DNA of 64,000 nt, from the NCBI RefSeq assembly GCF_016287535.1, contig NZ_JAEFAJ010000002.1, positions 115,516 to 179,515 of the forward strand, written 5' to 3'. This document shows positions 1-7,250 of this stretch, piece by piece. A program made the position numbers and the translations under genes. The notes beneath the pieces were generated by a model. That model searched no databases, was not told the origin of the DNA, and worked only from the letters and a program-made list of their open reading frames with translations. How positions within the stretch are numbered: the first letter of the stretch is position 1; each line of letters begins with the position of its first letter. The DNA is from Ruminococcus sp. GTDB taxonomy: Bacteria > Bacillota > Clostridia > Oscillospirales > Ruminococcaceae.

Positions 1-36
1 TAGGGGACGATGCCTAACAGGCACTCGCCCCTGCAG
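1..36. repeat. GC-rich palindromic intergenic element (GTAGGGG type)
   Basis: The element starts AGGGG and ends CCCCT, with an inner TGCC/GGCA pair, so it folds into a stem with internal loops. It lies just past the htpG stop and may act as its terminator, although no clear T run follows. Similar GGGG..CCCC palindromes occur near 17957, 42331 and 46243. Confidence 0.45.
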
Positions 37-59
37 AAATCATATTTTTACAGCATTTA

Positions 60-1961
60 TTACATAAGCTCGCAGATAAGGTTCGAGAACTCGACGGGAT
101 TCTCAATGCTCATGCCTTCGATAAGAAGAGCCTGATCGTAGAGCAGCTGTGCGTACTTGCCCAGCTTTTCCTTGTCGCCGCCCTCGCTGAGAGCTTTAAG
201 TTTGCCGAATATCTCATGGTCGGGATTGATCTCCAGAACTCTCTGCGCGTGTACCTTCTGATCTGTAGGCATGGAGTTGAGGACCTTCTCCATTTCAAGG
301 GATATCTCGCCCTCGCTTGTAAGGCATACGGGGTGGGATTTAAGTCTCTGTGAGATAGCCACCTTTGTTACCTTGCCGTTCAGCGCTTCCTGAAGCTCTT
401 TGAGAAGGTCTGCGCTCTCCTCCTCTTTAGCCTTGAGCTCTTCCTTCTTTTCAGGTGAGTCAAGTCCCAGGTCGTCAGCGGATACCGACTTGAATTCCTT
501 ATCCTTGTACTTCATCAGCGACTTTACAGCGAACTCGTCGATATTGTCCGTCAGGTAAAGTATCTCGAAGCCGTTGTCCTTTACCAGCTCTGTCTGAGGG
601 AGCTGCTCGATACGTGCTGCGCTCTCGCCTGTAGCGTAGTAGATGTACTTCTGATCCTCACGCATACCTGTAACGTACTCGTCAAGAGTTACAAGCTTCT
701 GCTCGTTGGAAGAAGTGAACAGGAGAAGATCCTGAAGCTTTTCCTTATTCATGCCGAAGTCGCTGTAGATACCGTATTTCAGCTGCAAGCCGAATGCCTT
801 CCAGAATTCCTCGTACTTCTCACGCTCGTTCTTGAGCATCTTTTTCAGCTCGCTGCTGACAGTCTTTTCGATGCTCTTTGCGATCACTTTCAGCTGTCTG
901 TCGTGCTGGAGCATCTCACGGGAGATATTCAGCGAAAGGTCCTCACTGTCAACAAGCCCCTTTACGAAGCTGAAATAATCGGGGAGAAGGTCTGCGCACT
1001 TGTCCATGATGAGTACGCCGTTTGAGTAGAGCTGCAAGCCCTTTTCGTATTCCTTTGAGTAGTAGTCAAATGGAGCCTTTGACGGTATATAAAGCAGTGC
1101 GTTGTAGGCAGGCATTTCGTTGCTGACGTGTGAATATTTCAGAGGAGCATTGTAATCGAAGAACTTCTCGGTATAGAAGTGCTTGTAGTCCTCCTCCTTC
1201 AGCTCGTTCCTGTTCTTTTTCCAGAGGGGAGTCATGCTGTTGAGAGTTTCAACCTCGATGTAGTCCTCATACTCAACAGGGAAGTTCTTCTCCTTTTCCT
1301 CTTCTGTCTGCTCCTTGGGACGGCTGTGGGATACCTCCATCTTGATAGGGAAGCGGATATAGTCAGAGTATTTGGAAACGAGGGACTTTATCCTGTACTG
1401 GTCGAGAAACTCGCCGTAGTTCTCGTCCTCTGTATCGTCAAGCATTTCGAGGATTATCTCTGTGCCGGCGTTCTTTTTTTCGTCCTCGGTAATGGTATAG
1501 CCGTCAATGCCCTCGGACTCCCAGCGGTAAGCCTTGTCACTTCCGTAAGCCTTGGATATGACGGTGACTTTCTTTGCTACCATGAATGCCGAGTAGAAGC
1601 CTACACCGAACTGTCCGATTATCTGATTGTCCTCTTCCAGCTTGTTCTCGTTCTTGAACTTGAAGGAGCCGCTGTTTGCGATAGTACCGAGGTTGTTTTC
1701 AAGCTCCTCCTCGGTCATGCCGATACCGTTGTCGGTAATTTTAAGGGTGCGGCTGTCCTTGTCAGCGGATATCCATATTGCGAAATCGTCTTTATTCAGT
1801 CCTACCTTGTCATCGGTGAGGGATTTGAAATACAGCTTATCAATAGCGTCGCTTGCATTGGAGATAAGCTCACGGAGAAATATCTCCTTATGAGTATAGA
1901 TCGAGTGGATCATCATATCGAGCAGTCTTTTGGATTCTGCTTTGAACTGTTTGGTTTCCAT
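60..1961 (-). CDS. htpG: Molecular chaperone HtpG (Hsp90 family)
   Basis: ATP-dependent cytosolic chaperone of the Hsp90 family, 633 residues, full length for a bacterial HtpG. The N-terminal GHKL ATPase signatures are visible: the start [10 protein letters not shown], then [19 protein letters not shown] and [11 protein letters not shown]. The middle domain has the family motif [10 protein letters not shown]. The frame is open to an ATG at 1970, but the ribosome site CGGAG directly abuts that codon. The ATG at 1961 sits 9 bases from it and gives the family N-terminus, so I chose 1961. A perfect CIRCE operator lies upstream, so HrcA-controlled heat-shock expression is expected. It appears monocistronic within the window. 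Confidence 0.97.
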   Translation of the reverse strand: METKQFKAESKRLLDMMIHSIYTHKEIFLRELISNASDAIDKLYFKSLTDDKVGLNKDDFAIWISADKDSRTLKITDNGIGMTEEELENNLGTIANSGSFKFKNENKLEEDNQIIGQFGVGFYSAFMVAKKVTVISKAYGSDKAYRWESEGIDGYTITEDEKKNAGTEIILEMLDDTEDENYGEFLDQYRIKSLVSKYSDYIRFPIKMEVSHSRPKEQTEEEKEKNFPVEYEDYIEVETLNSMTPLWKKNRNELKEEDYKHFYTEKFFDYNAPLKYSHVSNEMPAYNALLYIPSKAPFDYYSKEYEKGLQLYSNGVLIMDKCADLLPDYFSFVKGLVDSEDLSLNISREMLQHDRQLKVIAKSIEKTVSSELKKMLKNEREKYEEFWKAFGLQLKYGIYSDFGMNKEKLQDLLLFTSSNEQKLVTLDEYVTGMREDQKYIYYATGESAARIEQLPQTELVKDNGFEILYLTDNIDEFAVKSLMKYKDKEFKSVSADDLGLDSPEKKEELKAKEEESADLLKELQEALNGKVTKVAISQRLKSHPVCLTSEGEISLEMEKVLNSMPTDQKVHAQRVLEINPDHEIFGKLKALSEGGDKEKLGKYAQLLYDQALLIEGMSIENPVEFSNLICELM

Positions 1962-1986
1962 TAAAAACATCTCCGTAGTAAATTGA

Positions 1987-2013
1987 TTAGCACTCTATCT
2001 CGTAGAGTGCTAA
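1987..2013 (-). promoter_or_regulatory. CIRCE operator (HrcA binding site) of htpG
   Basis: Perfect inverted repeat TTAGCACTC, 9-base spacer, GAGTGCTAA, which matches the CIRCE consensus in every arm position. It sits between the promoter and the htpG start, where HrcA would block transcription. Confidence 0.96.
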
Positions 2014-2019
2014 AACAAG

Positions 2020-2047
2020 TATATAACTTTTACGGGGGTAAAGTCAA
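2020..2047 (-). promoter_or_regulatory. Sigma-A promoter of htpG
   Basis: On the minus strand, -35 TTGACT (2042-2047) and -10 TATATA (2020-2025) are 16 bases apart. The start point would fall inside or just before the CIRCE element. Confidence 0.75.
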
Positions 2048-2100
2048 GGGGAAGAGGAAATGTTTACAATTTGTTCATATTTAAAAAGCGACGCTCCGTC

Positions 2101-2130
2101 TTGACAAATCCCGGTGCTTTGGTATATAAT
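2101..2130 (+). promoter_or_regulatory. Sigma-A promoter of the T-box transcript
   Basis: -35 TTGACA (2101-2106) and -10 TATAAT (2125-2130) are separated by 18 bases. It directs transcription through the heptamer array into the T-box leader. Confidence 0.85.
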
Positions 2131-2135
2131 AGTTT

Positions 2136-2217
2136 TTAGAGCTTAGAGCTTAGAGCTTAGAGCTTAGAGCTTAGAGCTTAGAGCTTAGAGCTTAGAGCTT
2201 AGAGCTTAGAGCTTAGA
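2136..2217. repeat. Tandem heptamer array, TTAGAGC x about 11.7
   Basis: Eighty-two bases of unbroken copies of the 7-mer TTAGAGC, placed immediately after the -10 box, so they would form the very 5' end of the T-box transcript. A degenerate heptad tract of related text (TTCTAAG, ATCTTGG, TTCTAAG, GTCTTAG, TTCTGAT) follows at 2243-2277. Confidence 0.97.
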
Positions 2218-2280
2218 CTCAGCTTTTTTGTATACAACTAAATTCTAAGATCTTGGTTCTAAGGTCTTAGTTCTGATAAA

Positions 2281-2500
2281 GGCGTAGCAGTCAGAGTAGC
2301 TTTTCTGCGGACTTTCAGAGAGTGTGCGGGTGGTGTGAGCACACAGTCGGGATAAGTGAAGTGCGGCTGTCAGCTCCGGCAGTGAAGCGGTATGTGTGTA
2401 TCTGCCGGCGTTTCGTCCGCGTTAAGGATATGATGAGTAAAAACGGAGTGGAAACGTGCTTTTGCGCCTCCGAGGGTCAGCCCTCGGAGGCTTTGTTTTT
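2281..2500 (+). promoter_or_regulatory. T-box riboswitch leader, probably tRNA-Cys responsive
   Basis: Stem I is recognisable. AGUA at 2295-2298 fits the specifier-loop 5' side. AGAGAG (2317-2322) is followed by a GTGTG/CACAC stem (2322-2326/2340-2344) whose loop reads GGGTGGTGTGAG, the conserved distal-loop form. GAA then G-TGC at 2358-2364 puts a candidate Cys codon UGC in the specifier region. The antiterminator is CGGAG (2444-2448), the 7-base bulge TGGAAAC (2449-2455), a GTGC/GCGC stem-loop and CTCCG (2468-2472). UGGA would pair with a tRNA 3' end UCCA, and tRNA-Cys normally has discriminator U. The antiterminator 3' arm overlaps the 5' arm of a strong terminator. cysS lies downstream, which agrees with Cys. 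Confidence 0.88.
2466..2500 (+). terminator. Rho-independent terminator of the T-box leader
   Basis: An 11-bp perfect stem (2466-2476 with 2481-2491), loop TCAG, then TTTGTTTTT. Its 5' arm is shared with the T-box antiterminator, so the two structures exclude each other. Confidence 0.93.
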
Positions 2501-2567
2501 ATGTCCTGACAACATAAAAAATGTGTGATATAGTTTCATTTCTTTATTTGTAAAAAGGAGGACGGAG

Positions 2568-2945
2568 ATGAATATAATAAAGTATCCCTCAGACGAGGCG
2601 GTAAACGAAGCTGTAAAGAACGACAGCAGATTCCTTGCGGCTGTCAGCCTTGACGGAAGCATGGCTTATGTGGGAGCGGCTGACGACGCAGGAGACCATA
2701 TCGCTCTCCTTGAAAGCTTCGGCGAGGAAAGTCCCTCTGGCTTTTTCAGGCTCAGCTTCGACAGTCTTACTGCCGACTGGATATTCTCATGTCCGCGGAG
2801 CTATAAGGGAATAGCTGAAGAAAAGGAGCGCATGGGAGCTTACTATCATGACGGACTTCGCATACTTCCGGAGTTCCTTGTGATGTTCGGCTATTTCTCA
2901 AAGCTGAAAATAAAAAATCCGCCCCCTGAGATATGGGAGTTCTGA
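2568..2945 (+). CDS. Hypothetical protein under T-box control
   Basis: Encodes 125 residues with a strong ribosome site AAAGGAGG and an ATG at 2568. There is no signal peptide or membrane segment, so it should be cytosolic. I do not recognise the family. The N-terminal half looks like an alternating strand/helix fold (..FLAAVSLDGSMAYVG..) and the C-terminus is rich in aromatic residues (..MFGYFSKL..PPPEIWEF). It is the first gene after the Cys-type T-box, so its level should rise when charged tRNA-Cys is scarce. That suggests a role in cysteine or sulfur supply or in coping with its shortage, which is inference from position only. Confidence 0.75.
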   Translation: MNIIKYPSDEAVNEAVKNDSRFLAAVSLDGSMAYVGAADDAGDHIALLESFGEESPSGFFRLSFDSLTADWIFSCPRSYKGIAEEKERMGAYYHDGLRILPEFLVMFGYFSKLKIKNPPPEIWEF

Positions 2946-2950
2946 TTCAG

Positions 2951-2999
2951 TTGAGAGTTGAGAATTGAGAGTTGAAAGTTTTTAATTCTTAATTCGGAA
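2951..2999. repeat. Degenerate heptad tract (TTGAGAG family)
   Basis: Seven consecutive 7-mers: TTGAGAG, TTGAGAA, TTGAGAG, TTGAAAG, TTTTTAA, TTCTTAA, TTCGGAA. Most of it is mirrored as an inverted copy at 3384-3418, so the two flank the four-helix-bundle pseudogene. Confidence 0.85.
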
Positions 3000-3014
3000 A
3001 GCTGTGAGGAAGAT

Positions 3015-3386
3015 ATGAGTGATAGCATTGTAGGCGAAAAAAGTTTTAAATTTGCTGTAAGAGTAATTAATTTGTATAAATTCCTTTTGGAAAAGAAAGA
3101 GTATGTTTTATCTCAACAGGTGCTGAGAAGCGGAACGAGCATCGGCGCAAATATAAGTTAAGCGTTAGAAGCGCAAAGCGGCAGGGATTTTATTTCTAAA
3201 ATGGGAATAGCTCTGAAGGAGTCGGCAGAAACGATATATTGGCTTCGGCTTCTGCGTGAAACAGATTACATAAATGAGATACAGTTTGAATTAATGCACA
3301 GAGATGTTCACGAAATAAAACTGATTATTTCATCAATAATAAAAACCAAAAAAGAGAATATGAAGAAAATGAGCAATGGGAAATAA
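3015..3386 (+). pseudogene. Four-helix-bundle protein (23S rRNA intervening-sequence family), broken by an in-frame stop
   Basis: Reading from the ATG at 3015 gives MSDSIVGEKSFKFAVRVINL and, further on, RSGTSIGANIS, a hallmark of the small four-helix-bundle family found in rRNA intervening sequences. A TAA at 3159-3161 then interrupts the frame, and the same frame continues with ALEAQSGRDFISKMGIALKE to 3384. Family members normally have Glu at this point (..ANIxEA..), so the change is a single GAA to TAA. Either the gene is dead or two fragments are made, as an ATG at 3201 could restart translation. It lies between inverted heptad tracts. The family's function is unknown. Confidence 0.85.
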
Positions 3387-3418
3387 CTCTCCACTCTCAA
3401 TTCTCAACTCTCAACTTT
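3384..3418. repeat. Degenerate heptad tract, inverted copy
   Basis: Five 7-mers TAACTCT, CCACTCT, CAATTCT, CAACTCT, CAACTTT. Its reverse complement nearly equals the left tract at 2951-2978. The pseudogene's stop codon is the first three bases. Confidence 0.85.
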
Positions 3419-3435
3419 ATATAGGAGGAAGAAAA

Positions 3436-4857
3436 ATGCAGTTATATAATTCACTGTCACATAAGAAAGAGGAGTTCGTACCTCATACTGAGGGAAAAGT
3501 CAATATGTATACCTGCGGACCGACCGTGTACCACTTTGCGCACATTGGTAATCTCAGAAGCTACATCATGGAGGACGTTCTTGAAAAATACCTGCGCTTC
3601 ATCGGCTACGATGTGAACCGTGTCATGAACATCACAGACGTGGGACATCTTACCAGCGACGGCGACACCGGCGACGACAAGATGCTCAAGGGCGCCAAGC
3701 GCGAGCACAAGACAGTAATGGAGATTGCTAAGTTCTATACAGACGCATTCTTTGAGGACTGCAAAAAACTCAACGTCAGAAAGCCCGATACTGTAGTTCC
3801 GGCAACTACCTATATAGACGAGTTTATCCGCGTTATCAGCACCCTTATGGAAAAGGGCTACGCTTACGAAGCAGGCGGAAATATCTATTTCGATACCTCA
3901 AGGCTTGAAAAGTATTATGTTTTCAACGATTTCAACGAGGAAGACCTTGCAGTAGGCGTCCGTGAGGGTGTTGAGGCTGACGAGAACAAGCGCAACAAGG
4001 CAGACTTCGTGCTCTGGTTCACCAAGTCCAAATTTGACGACCAGGAGCTGAAATGGGACAGCCCGTGGGGCGTAGGCTATCCGGGCTGGCATATCGAGTG
4101 CTCGTGCATAAGCATGAAGAACAACGGCGAGTACCTCGATATCCACTGCGGCGGAATCGACAACGCTTTCCCTCACCATACCAACGAGATAGCGCAGTCT
4201 GAGGCTTACCTCGGACATAAGTGGTGCAATTACTGGTTCCATGTGCTCCACCTCAATACAAACAGCGGCAAGATGAGCAAGAGCAAGGGAGAGTTCCTGA
4301 CGGTATCGCTTCTTGAGGAAAAGGGCTACAAGCCTGTGGTATACCGTTTCTTCTGCCTGCAGTCTCACTACAGGAAGTCGCTGGTATTCTCATGGGAGAA
4401 CCTTGACAACGCTGTGGTAGCATACAATAAGCTCACAGAGAAGATAGCTCCACTTACAAAGGAGAGCGGCGGAGATATCGACAAGGCTGAGTACGACCGC
4501 CTTATGGGAGCTTTCAACGAGGCTCTCGGAAACGATATCAATACCGCTATGGGTATCACTGTTATATATGACGTTCTGAAATCAAAGGCAAATGCGGCTA
4601 CAAAGCTTGCACTTATAAACGAATTCGACAAGGTCATGGGACTTGACCTTATCGCAAACGCCAAGGAAGCGGCAAATCCTGTAGGTGACGGCGTCCTCGA
4701 CGTCCCGAATGAAGTTATGGAGCTTGTTGAACAGCGTCAGGCTGCACGTAAGGAAAAGAACTTCGCACTGGCTGACGAGCTCCGCGATAAGATAGCGGCT
4801 CTCGGTTATGAGGTCAAGGAAACAAGACAGGGCACGGAGATCAATAAAATAAGTTGA
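3436..4857 (+). CDS. cysS: Cysteinyl-tRNA synthetase
   Basis: Class I aminoacyl-tRNA synthetase charging tRNA-Cys, 473 residues, normal length. The catalytic HIGH motif appears as HIGN at residues 36-39 after TCGPTVY, and the second signature KMSKSKGEF is present. The zinc-site residues lie in YTCGPTVY, GWHIECSCIS and the HHTNEIAQSEA stretch. The frame runs upstream to 3376 through the heptad tract, but the ATG at 3436 with AGGAGGAAG about 6 bases upstream gives the family N-terminus MQLYNS. The nearest clear promoter upstream is the T-box one at 2101, so transcription may be gated by uncharged tRNA-Cys, its own product's substrate. Confidence 0.97.
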   Translation: MQLYNSLSHKKEEFVPHTEGKVNMYTCGPTVYHFAHIGNLRSYIMEDVLEKYLRFIGYDVNRVMNITDVGHLTSDGDTGDDKMLKGAKREHKTVMEIAKFYTDAFFEDCKKLNVRKPDTVVPATTYIDEFIRVISTLMEKGYAYEAGGNIYFDTSRLEKYYVFNDFNEEDLAVGVREGVEADENKRNKADFVLWFTKSKFDDQELKWDSPWGVGYPGWHIECSCISMKNNGEYLDIHCGGIDNAFPHHTNEIAQSEAYLGHKWCNYWFHVLHLNTNSGKMSKSKGEFLTVSLLEEKGYKPVVYRFFCLQSHYRKSLVFSWENLDNAVVAYNKLTEKIAPLTKESGGDIDKAEYDRLMGAFNEALGNDINTAMGITVIYDVLKSKANAATKLALINEFDKVMGLDLIANAKEAANPVGDGVLDVPNEVMELVEQRQAARKEKNFALADELRDKIAALGYEVKETRQGTEINKIS

Positions 4858-4888
4858 GAGTTGAAAGTGGAGAGTTGAGAGTTAATGT
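4854..4888. repeat. Degenerate heptad tract after cysS
   Basis: TTGAGAG, TTGAAAG, TGGAGAG, TTGAGAG, TTAATGT. The first unit contains the cysS stop codon. The remaining 120 bases before the next gene hold small inverted repeats (TCGCCGCAAGCGA, ATAAGC..GCTTAT) and a second short copy, TCAACTCTCAACT. Confidence 0.8.
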
Positions 4889-5008
4889 GTTTGCTGTGTT
4901 CACGTTATTTAAATAATATCGCCGCAAGCGACACCAAAACTGTCAACTCTCAACTATAAGCTTTGCGCTTATAAGCATAATAATGATCAAAAAGAACGGA
5001 GAATCCCA

Positions 5009-5794
5009 ATGGCAAGACTCTATCCCCTTTTCAGTTCCAGCAAGGGCAATTCCACATTTATCGGCACTGAAAAGGGCGGTATCCTTATAGACTGCGGCGT
5101 CAGCTTCAAACGGCTCTCGGAAGCCCTTGAAGTGAATAATATACCGCTGAGCGCGGTCCAGGGCGTGTTCATAACCCATGAGCACACCGATCACATCGCA
5201 GGCCTGACTATGCTCACAAAAAAGACGGGTATGCCGGTGTACGGACAGAAACGCACTCTGCAAAGGCTCTGCGACGGTAATAAGATAGCGGTGAATTCGC
5301 CTGTTATCGACATAAACGGCAAGACTATAAGCTGCGGCGGCAGCGAGGTGAGCTGCTTTGATACTCCCCACGACGCCATACAGAGCTGCGGCTATCGCAT
5401 ACATACCTCTGACGACAAATACTGTGCGATATGCACCGACCTCGGTCACGTTACCCCTGAGGTGGACGAAGCTCTTACAGGCTGCCGCATGGTGCTGATA
5501 GAAGCAAATTACGATGACTATATGCTGCGCAGAGGTCCCTATCCGCTGTACCTGAAAGAGCGTATCCTTTCGCAGAACGGTCATCTCTCCAACGACGACT
5601 GCGCTGTGCAGGTGGGCAGGCTCATAGAGCGGGGAACTACACATTTCCTTCTCGGACATCTCAGTCAGGACAACAACCGTCCCGATATTGCCGACGGAAC
5701 TGTACAGAGAAGCCTTGAAAGATTCGCAAGAGGAAGGGACTATCTCCTCGGAGTAGCTCCTGTTGAAACACAGGGAGGAGCGGTGATATTCTGA
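5009..5794 (+). CDS. MBL-fold metallo-hydrolase, WalJ/YycJ-like
   Basis: Encodes 261 residues of the metallo-beta-lactamase fold. The metal-binding motif THEHTDH and a second-sphere Asp (CTDLGH) are visible, and the N-terminus FSSSKGNSTFI is typical of the YycJ/WalJ (VicX) group, proposed exonuclease-like phosphodiesterases linked to cell wall and DNA-repair phenotypes. There is no signal peptide, so it is cytosolic. The ATG at 5009 follows GGAGAATCCC. It overlaps rlmH by one base (TGATG), so the two are translationally coupled. No WalKR two-component genes are present nearby, unlike in Bacilli. The substrate cannot be told from sequence. Confidence 0.88.
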   Translation: MARLYPLFSSSKGNSTFIGTEKGGILIDCGVSFKRLSEALEVNNIPLSAVQGVFITHEHTDHIAGLTMLTKKTGMPVYGQKRTLQRLCDGNKIAVNSPVIDINGKTISCGGSEVSCFDTPHDAIQSCGYRIHTSDDKYCAICTDLGHVTPEVDEALTGCRMVLIEANYDDYMLRRGPYPLYLKERILSQNGHLSNDDCAVQVGRLIERGTTHFLLGHLSQDNNRPDIADGTVQRSLERFARGRDYLLGVAPVETQGGAVIF

Positions 5795-6267
5795 TGAATA
5801 TAAATCTGATAGTCATAGGAAAACTGAAAGAGGATTATCTCCGCAGCGCCTGCGGGGAATACATCAAGAGACTGGGGAGATACTGCACATTCGAGCTCCG
5901 TGAGCTGGACGAGTGCCGCCTCAGTGACGACCCGTCGGAGAAGGAGATAGCGACCGCACTGAAAAAGGAAGCGGAGCAGATAAAGAAGTACGCAAGGGGC
6001 ATGATAGTCCCCATGTGCATCGAAGGAAAGCAGCTGACAAGTCCCGAACTTTCGGAGAAGATAAGCTCAGCCGGAGTGAGCGGGCAGAGCACCGTCACTT
6101 TCATTATCGGCAGCTCCTTCGGACTTGACCCGGAGATAAAGGCAATGGGAACTCTCAAACTCTCAATGTCGAAGATGACCTTTCCGCACCAGCTTGCGAG
6201 GGTAATGCTCCTTGAGCAGATATACCGCGCGTTCCAGATAGCGGAGGGCGGAAAGTACCATAAATGA
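5794..6267 (+). CDS. rlmH: 23S rRNA (pseudouridine1915-N3)-methyltransferase RlmH
   Basis: SPOUT-class methyltransferase that adds a methyl group to pseudouridine 1915 in helix 69 of 23S rRNA, using SAM. It has 157 residues, the usual length. The knot region FIIGSSFGL, the block LSMSKMTFPHQLARVMLLEQ and the C-terminus GGKYHK are diagnostic. It starts on an ATG that overlaps the stop of the upstream hydrolase. WalJ-RlmH adjacency is common in Firmicutes. A bidirectional-looking terminator follows at 6328. Confidence 0.96.
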   Translation: MNINLIVIGKLKEDYLRSACGEYIKRLGRYCTFELRELDECRLSDDPSEKEIATALKKEAEQIKKYARGMIVPMCIEGKQLTSPELSEKISSAGVSGQSTVTFIIGSSFGLDPEIKAMGTLKLSMSKMTFPHQLARVMLLEQIYRAFQIAEGGKYHK

Positions 6268-6327
6268 TAGTTGATATGCAGGGGCGGTGACTGCATTGCT
6301 CCGGATTGAATATGTTATTTAAAAAAG

Positions 6328-6349
6328 CGGACAAAACTGTCCGTTTTTT
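6328..6349 (+). terminator. Rho-independent terminator after rlmH
   Basis: CGGACA (6328-6333), loop AAAC, TGTCCG (6338-6343), then six T. A run of A before the stem means it could also act on the other strand. Confidence 0.9.
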
Positions 6350-6379
6350 GCATTATATGGCAGAACGGCAGCTTTTTAC

Positions 6380-6408
6380 TTGACAGCATAAATGGCTTGT
6401 GATATAAT
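6380..6408 (+). promoter_or_regulatory. Consensus sigma-A promoter of the surface-glycan operon
   Basis: -35 TTGACA (6380-6385), 17-base spacer, -10 TATAAT (6403-6408): a perfect match in both hexamers and spacing. The leader to the first gene is about 65 bases. Confidence 0.95.
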
Positions 6409-6479
6409 TAAAAGATACTATGGAATTTTATGCGCTTTTGGCGGAAAGTACCGCTTATCAGCGCTTTAAGGAGCGTTAA

Positions 6480-7250
6480 ATGAGTACGATAAAAGAGCTG
6501 TACGCATACAGGCAAATGATATTCAGCCTTGTGAAAAAGGATCTGCGCGGACGCTACAAGGGCTCTGTCCTCGGCTTTCTGTGGACCTTCATCAATCCTC
6601 TTTTTCAGCTGATAGTCTATACGATAGTTTTCACACATATACTCCCGAACAATAATGTGGATAAGTATTACCTTTATCTGTTCGTTGCGCTGATACCGTG
6701 GATATTCTTCTCCTCTGCCATAACAACCGGAGCAGCTTCCGTTCTGGCACAGAAGGACCTCGTGAAGAAGATATACTTTCCCAGAATGGTAATCCCCATA
6801 TCCTATGTGACCAGCTGTTTCGTGAATATGCTGCTGAGCTTCATAGTGGTATTCGCGGTCATAATCGTAACGGGAACAGGCTTCAATTTTCTTGCGCTGC
6901 TTACGCTTCCTGTTATCATGCTGGTCGAATATCTCTTTGCTCTGGGAATGTCCCTGCTGACCTCTGCTGTCACAGTTTATTTCAGAGACCTGGAGCATAT
7001 CCTCGGCATTGTGGCTATGGGTTGGATGTATCTTACTCCTATCGTGTATCAGGTGCCTCCGGGATATGAAAAGTATTTCGATCTCAATCCTATGACGCAT
7101 ATAATCGAATGCTACAGGACCGTGCTGTACGAAAAGCAGGTGCCTGACCTATCAACCCTTCTTCTGGCGGCAGGACTGGGAGTATTCTTCCTTATATTCG
7201 GCACAATGGTATTCAACAAGCTTCAAAGGCATTTTGCGGAGGAACTCTGA
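6480..7250 (+). CDS. Polysaccharide ABC transporter permease (Wzm/TagG type)
   Basis: ABC-2-type membrane subunit, 256 residues, with about six predicted membrane helices. The signature near the N-terminus, KDLRGRYKGSVLGFLWTFI, and VLAQKDLVKKIYFPR are typical of Wzm, RfbA and TagG permeases that export undecaprenyl-linked surface polysaccharide. AAGGAG precedes the ATG. Its stop overlaps the start of the ATPase gene (TGATG), which marks an obligate pair. It is the first gene behind the promoter at 6380. Confidence 0.95.
   Translation: MSTIKELYAYRQMIFSLVKKDLRGRYKGSVLGFLWTFINPLFQLIVYTIVFTHILPNNNVDKYYLYLFVALIPWIFFSSAITTGAASVLAQKDLVKKIYFPRMVIPISYVTSCFVNMLLSFIVVFAVIIVTGTGFNFLALLTLPVIMLVEYLFALGMSLLTSAVTVYFRDLEHILGIVAMGWMYLTPIVYQVPPGYEKYFDLNPMTHIIECYRTVLYEKQVPDLSTLLLAAGLGVFFLIFGTMVFNKLQRHFAEEL

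Noticed and set aside
1179..1964. A 261-codon open frame opposite htpG
   Set aside because: It is the antisense shadow of a highly conserved gene; its hydrophobic composition follows from reverse-complemented acidic codons and there is no ribosome site.
2136..2217. CRISPR array
   Set aside because: The repeat unit is 7 bases with no spacers, and no cas gene is present.
2322..2528. A 68-codon open frame on the plus strand
   Set aside because: It lies entirely within the T-box stem I, antiterminator and terminator, has no ribosome site, and its composition is odd for a protein.
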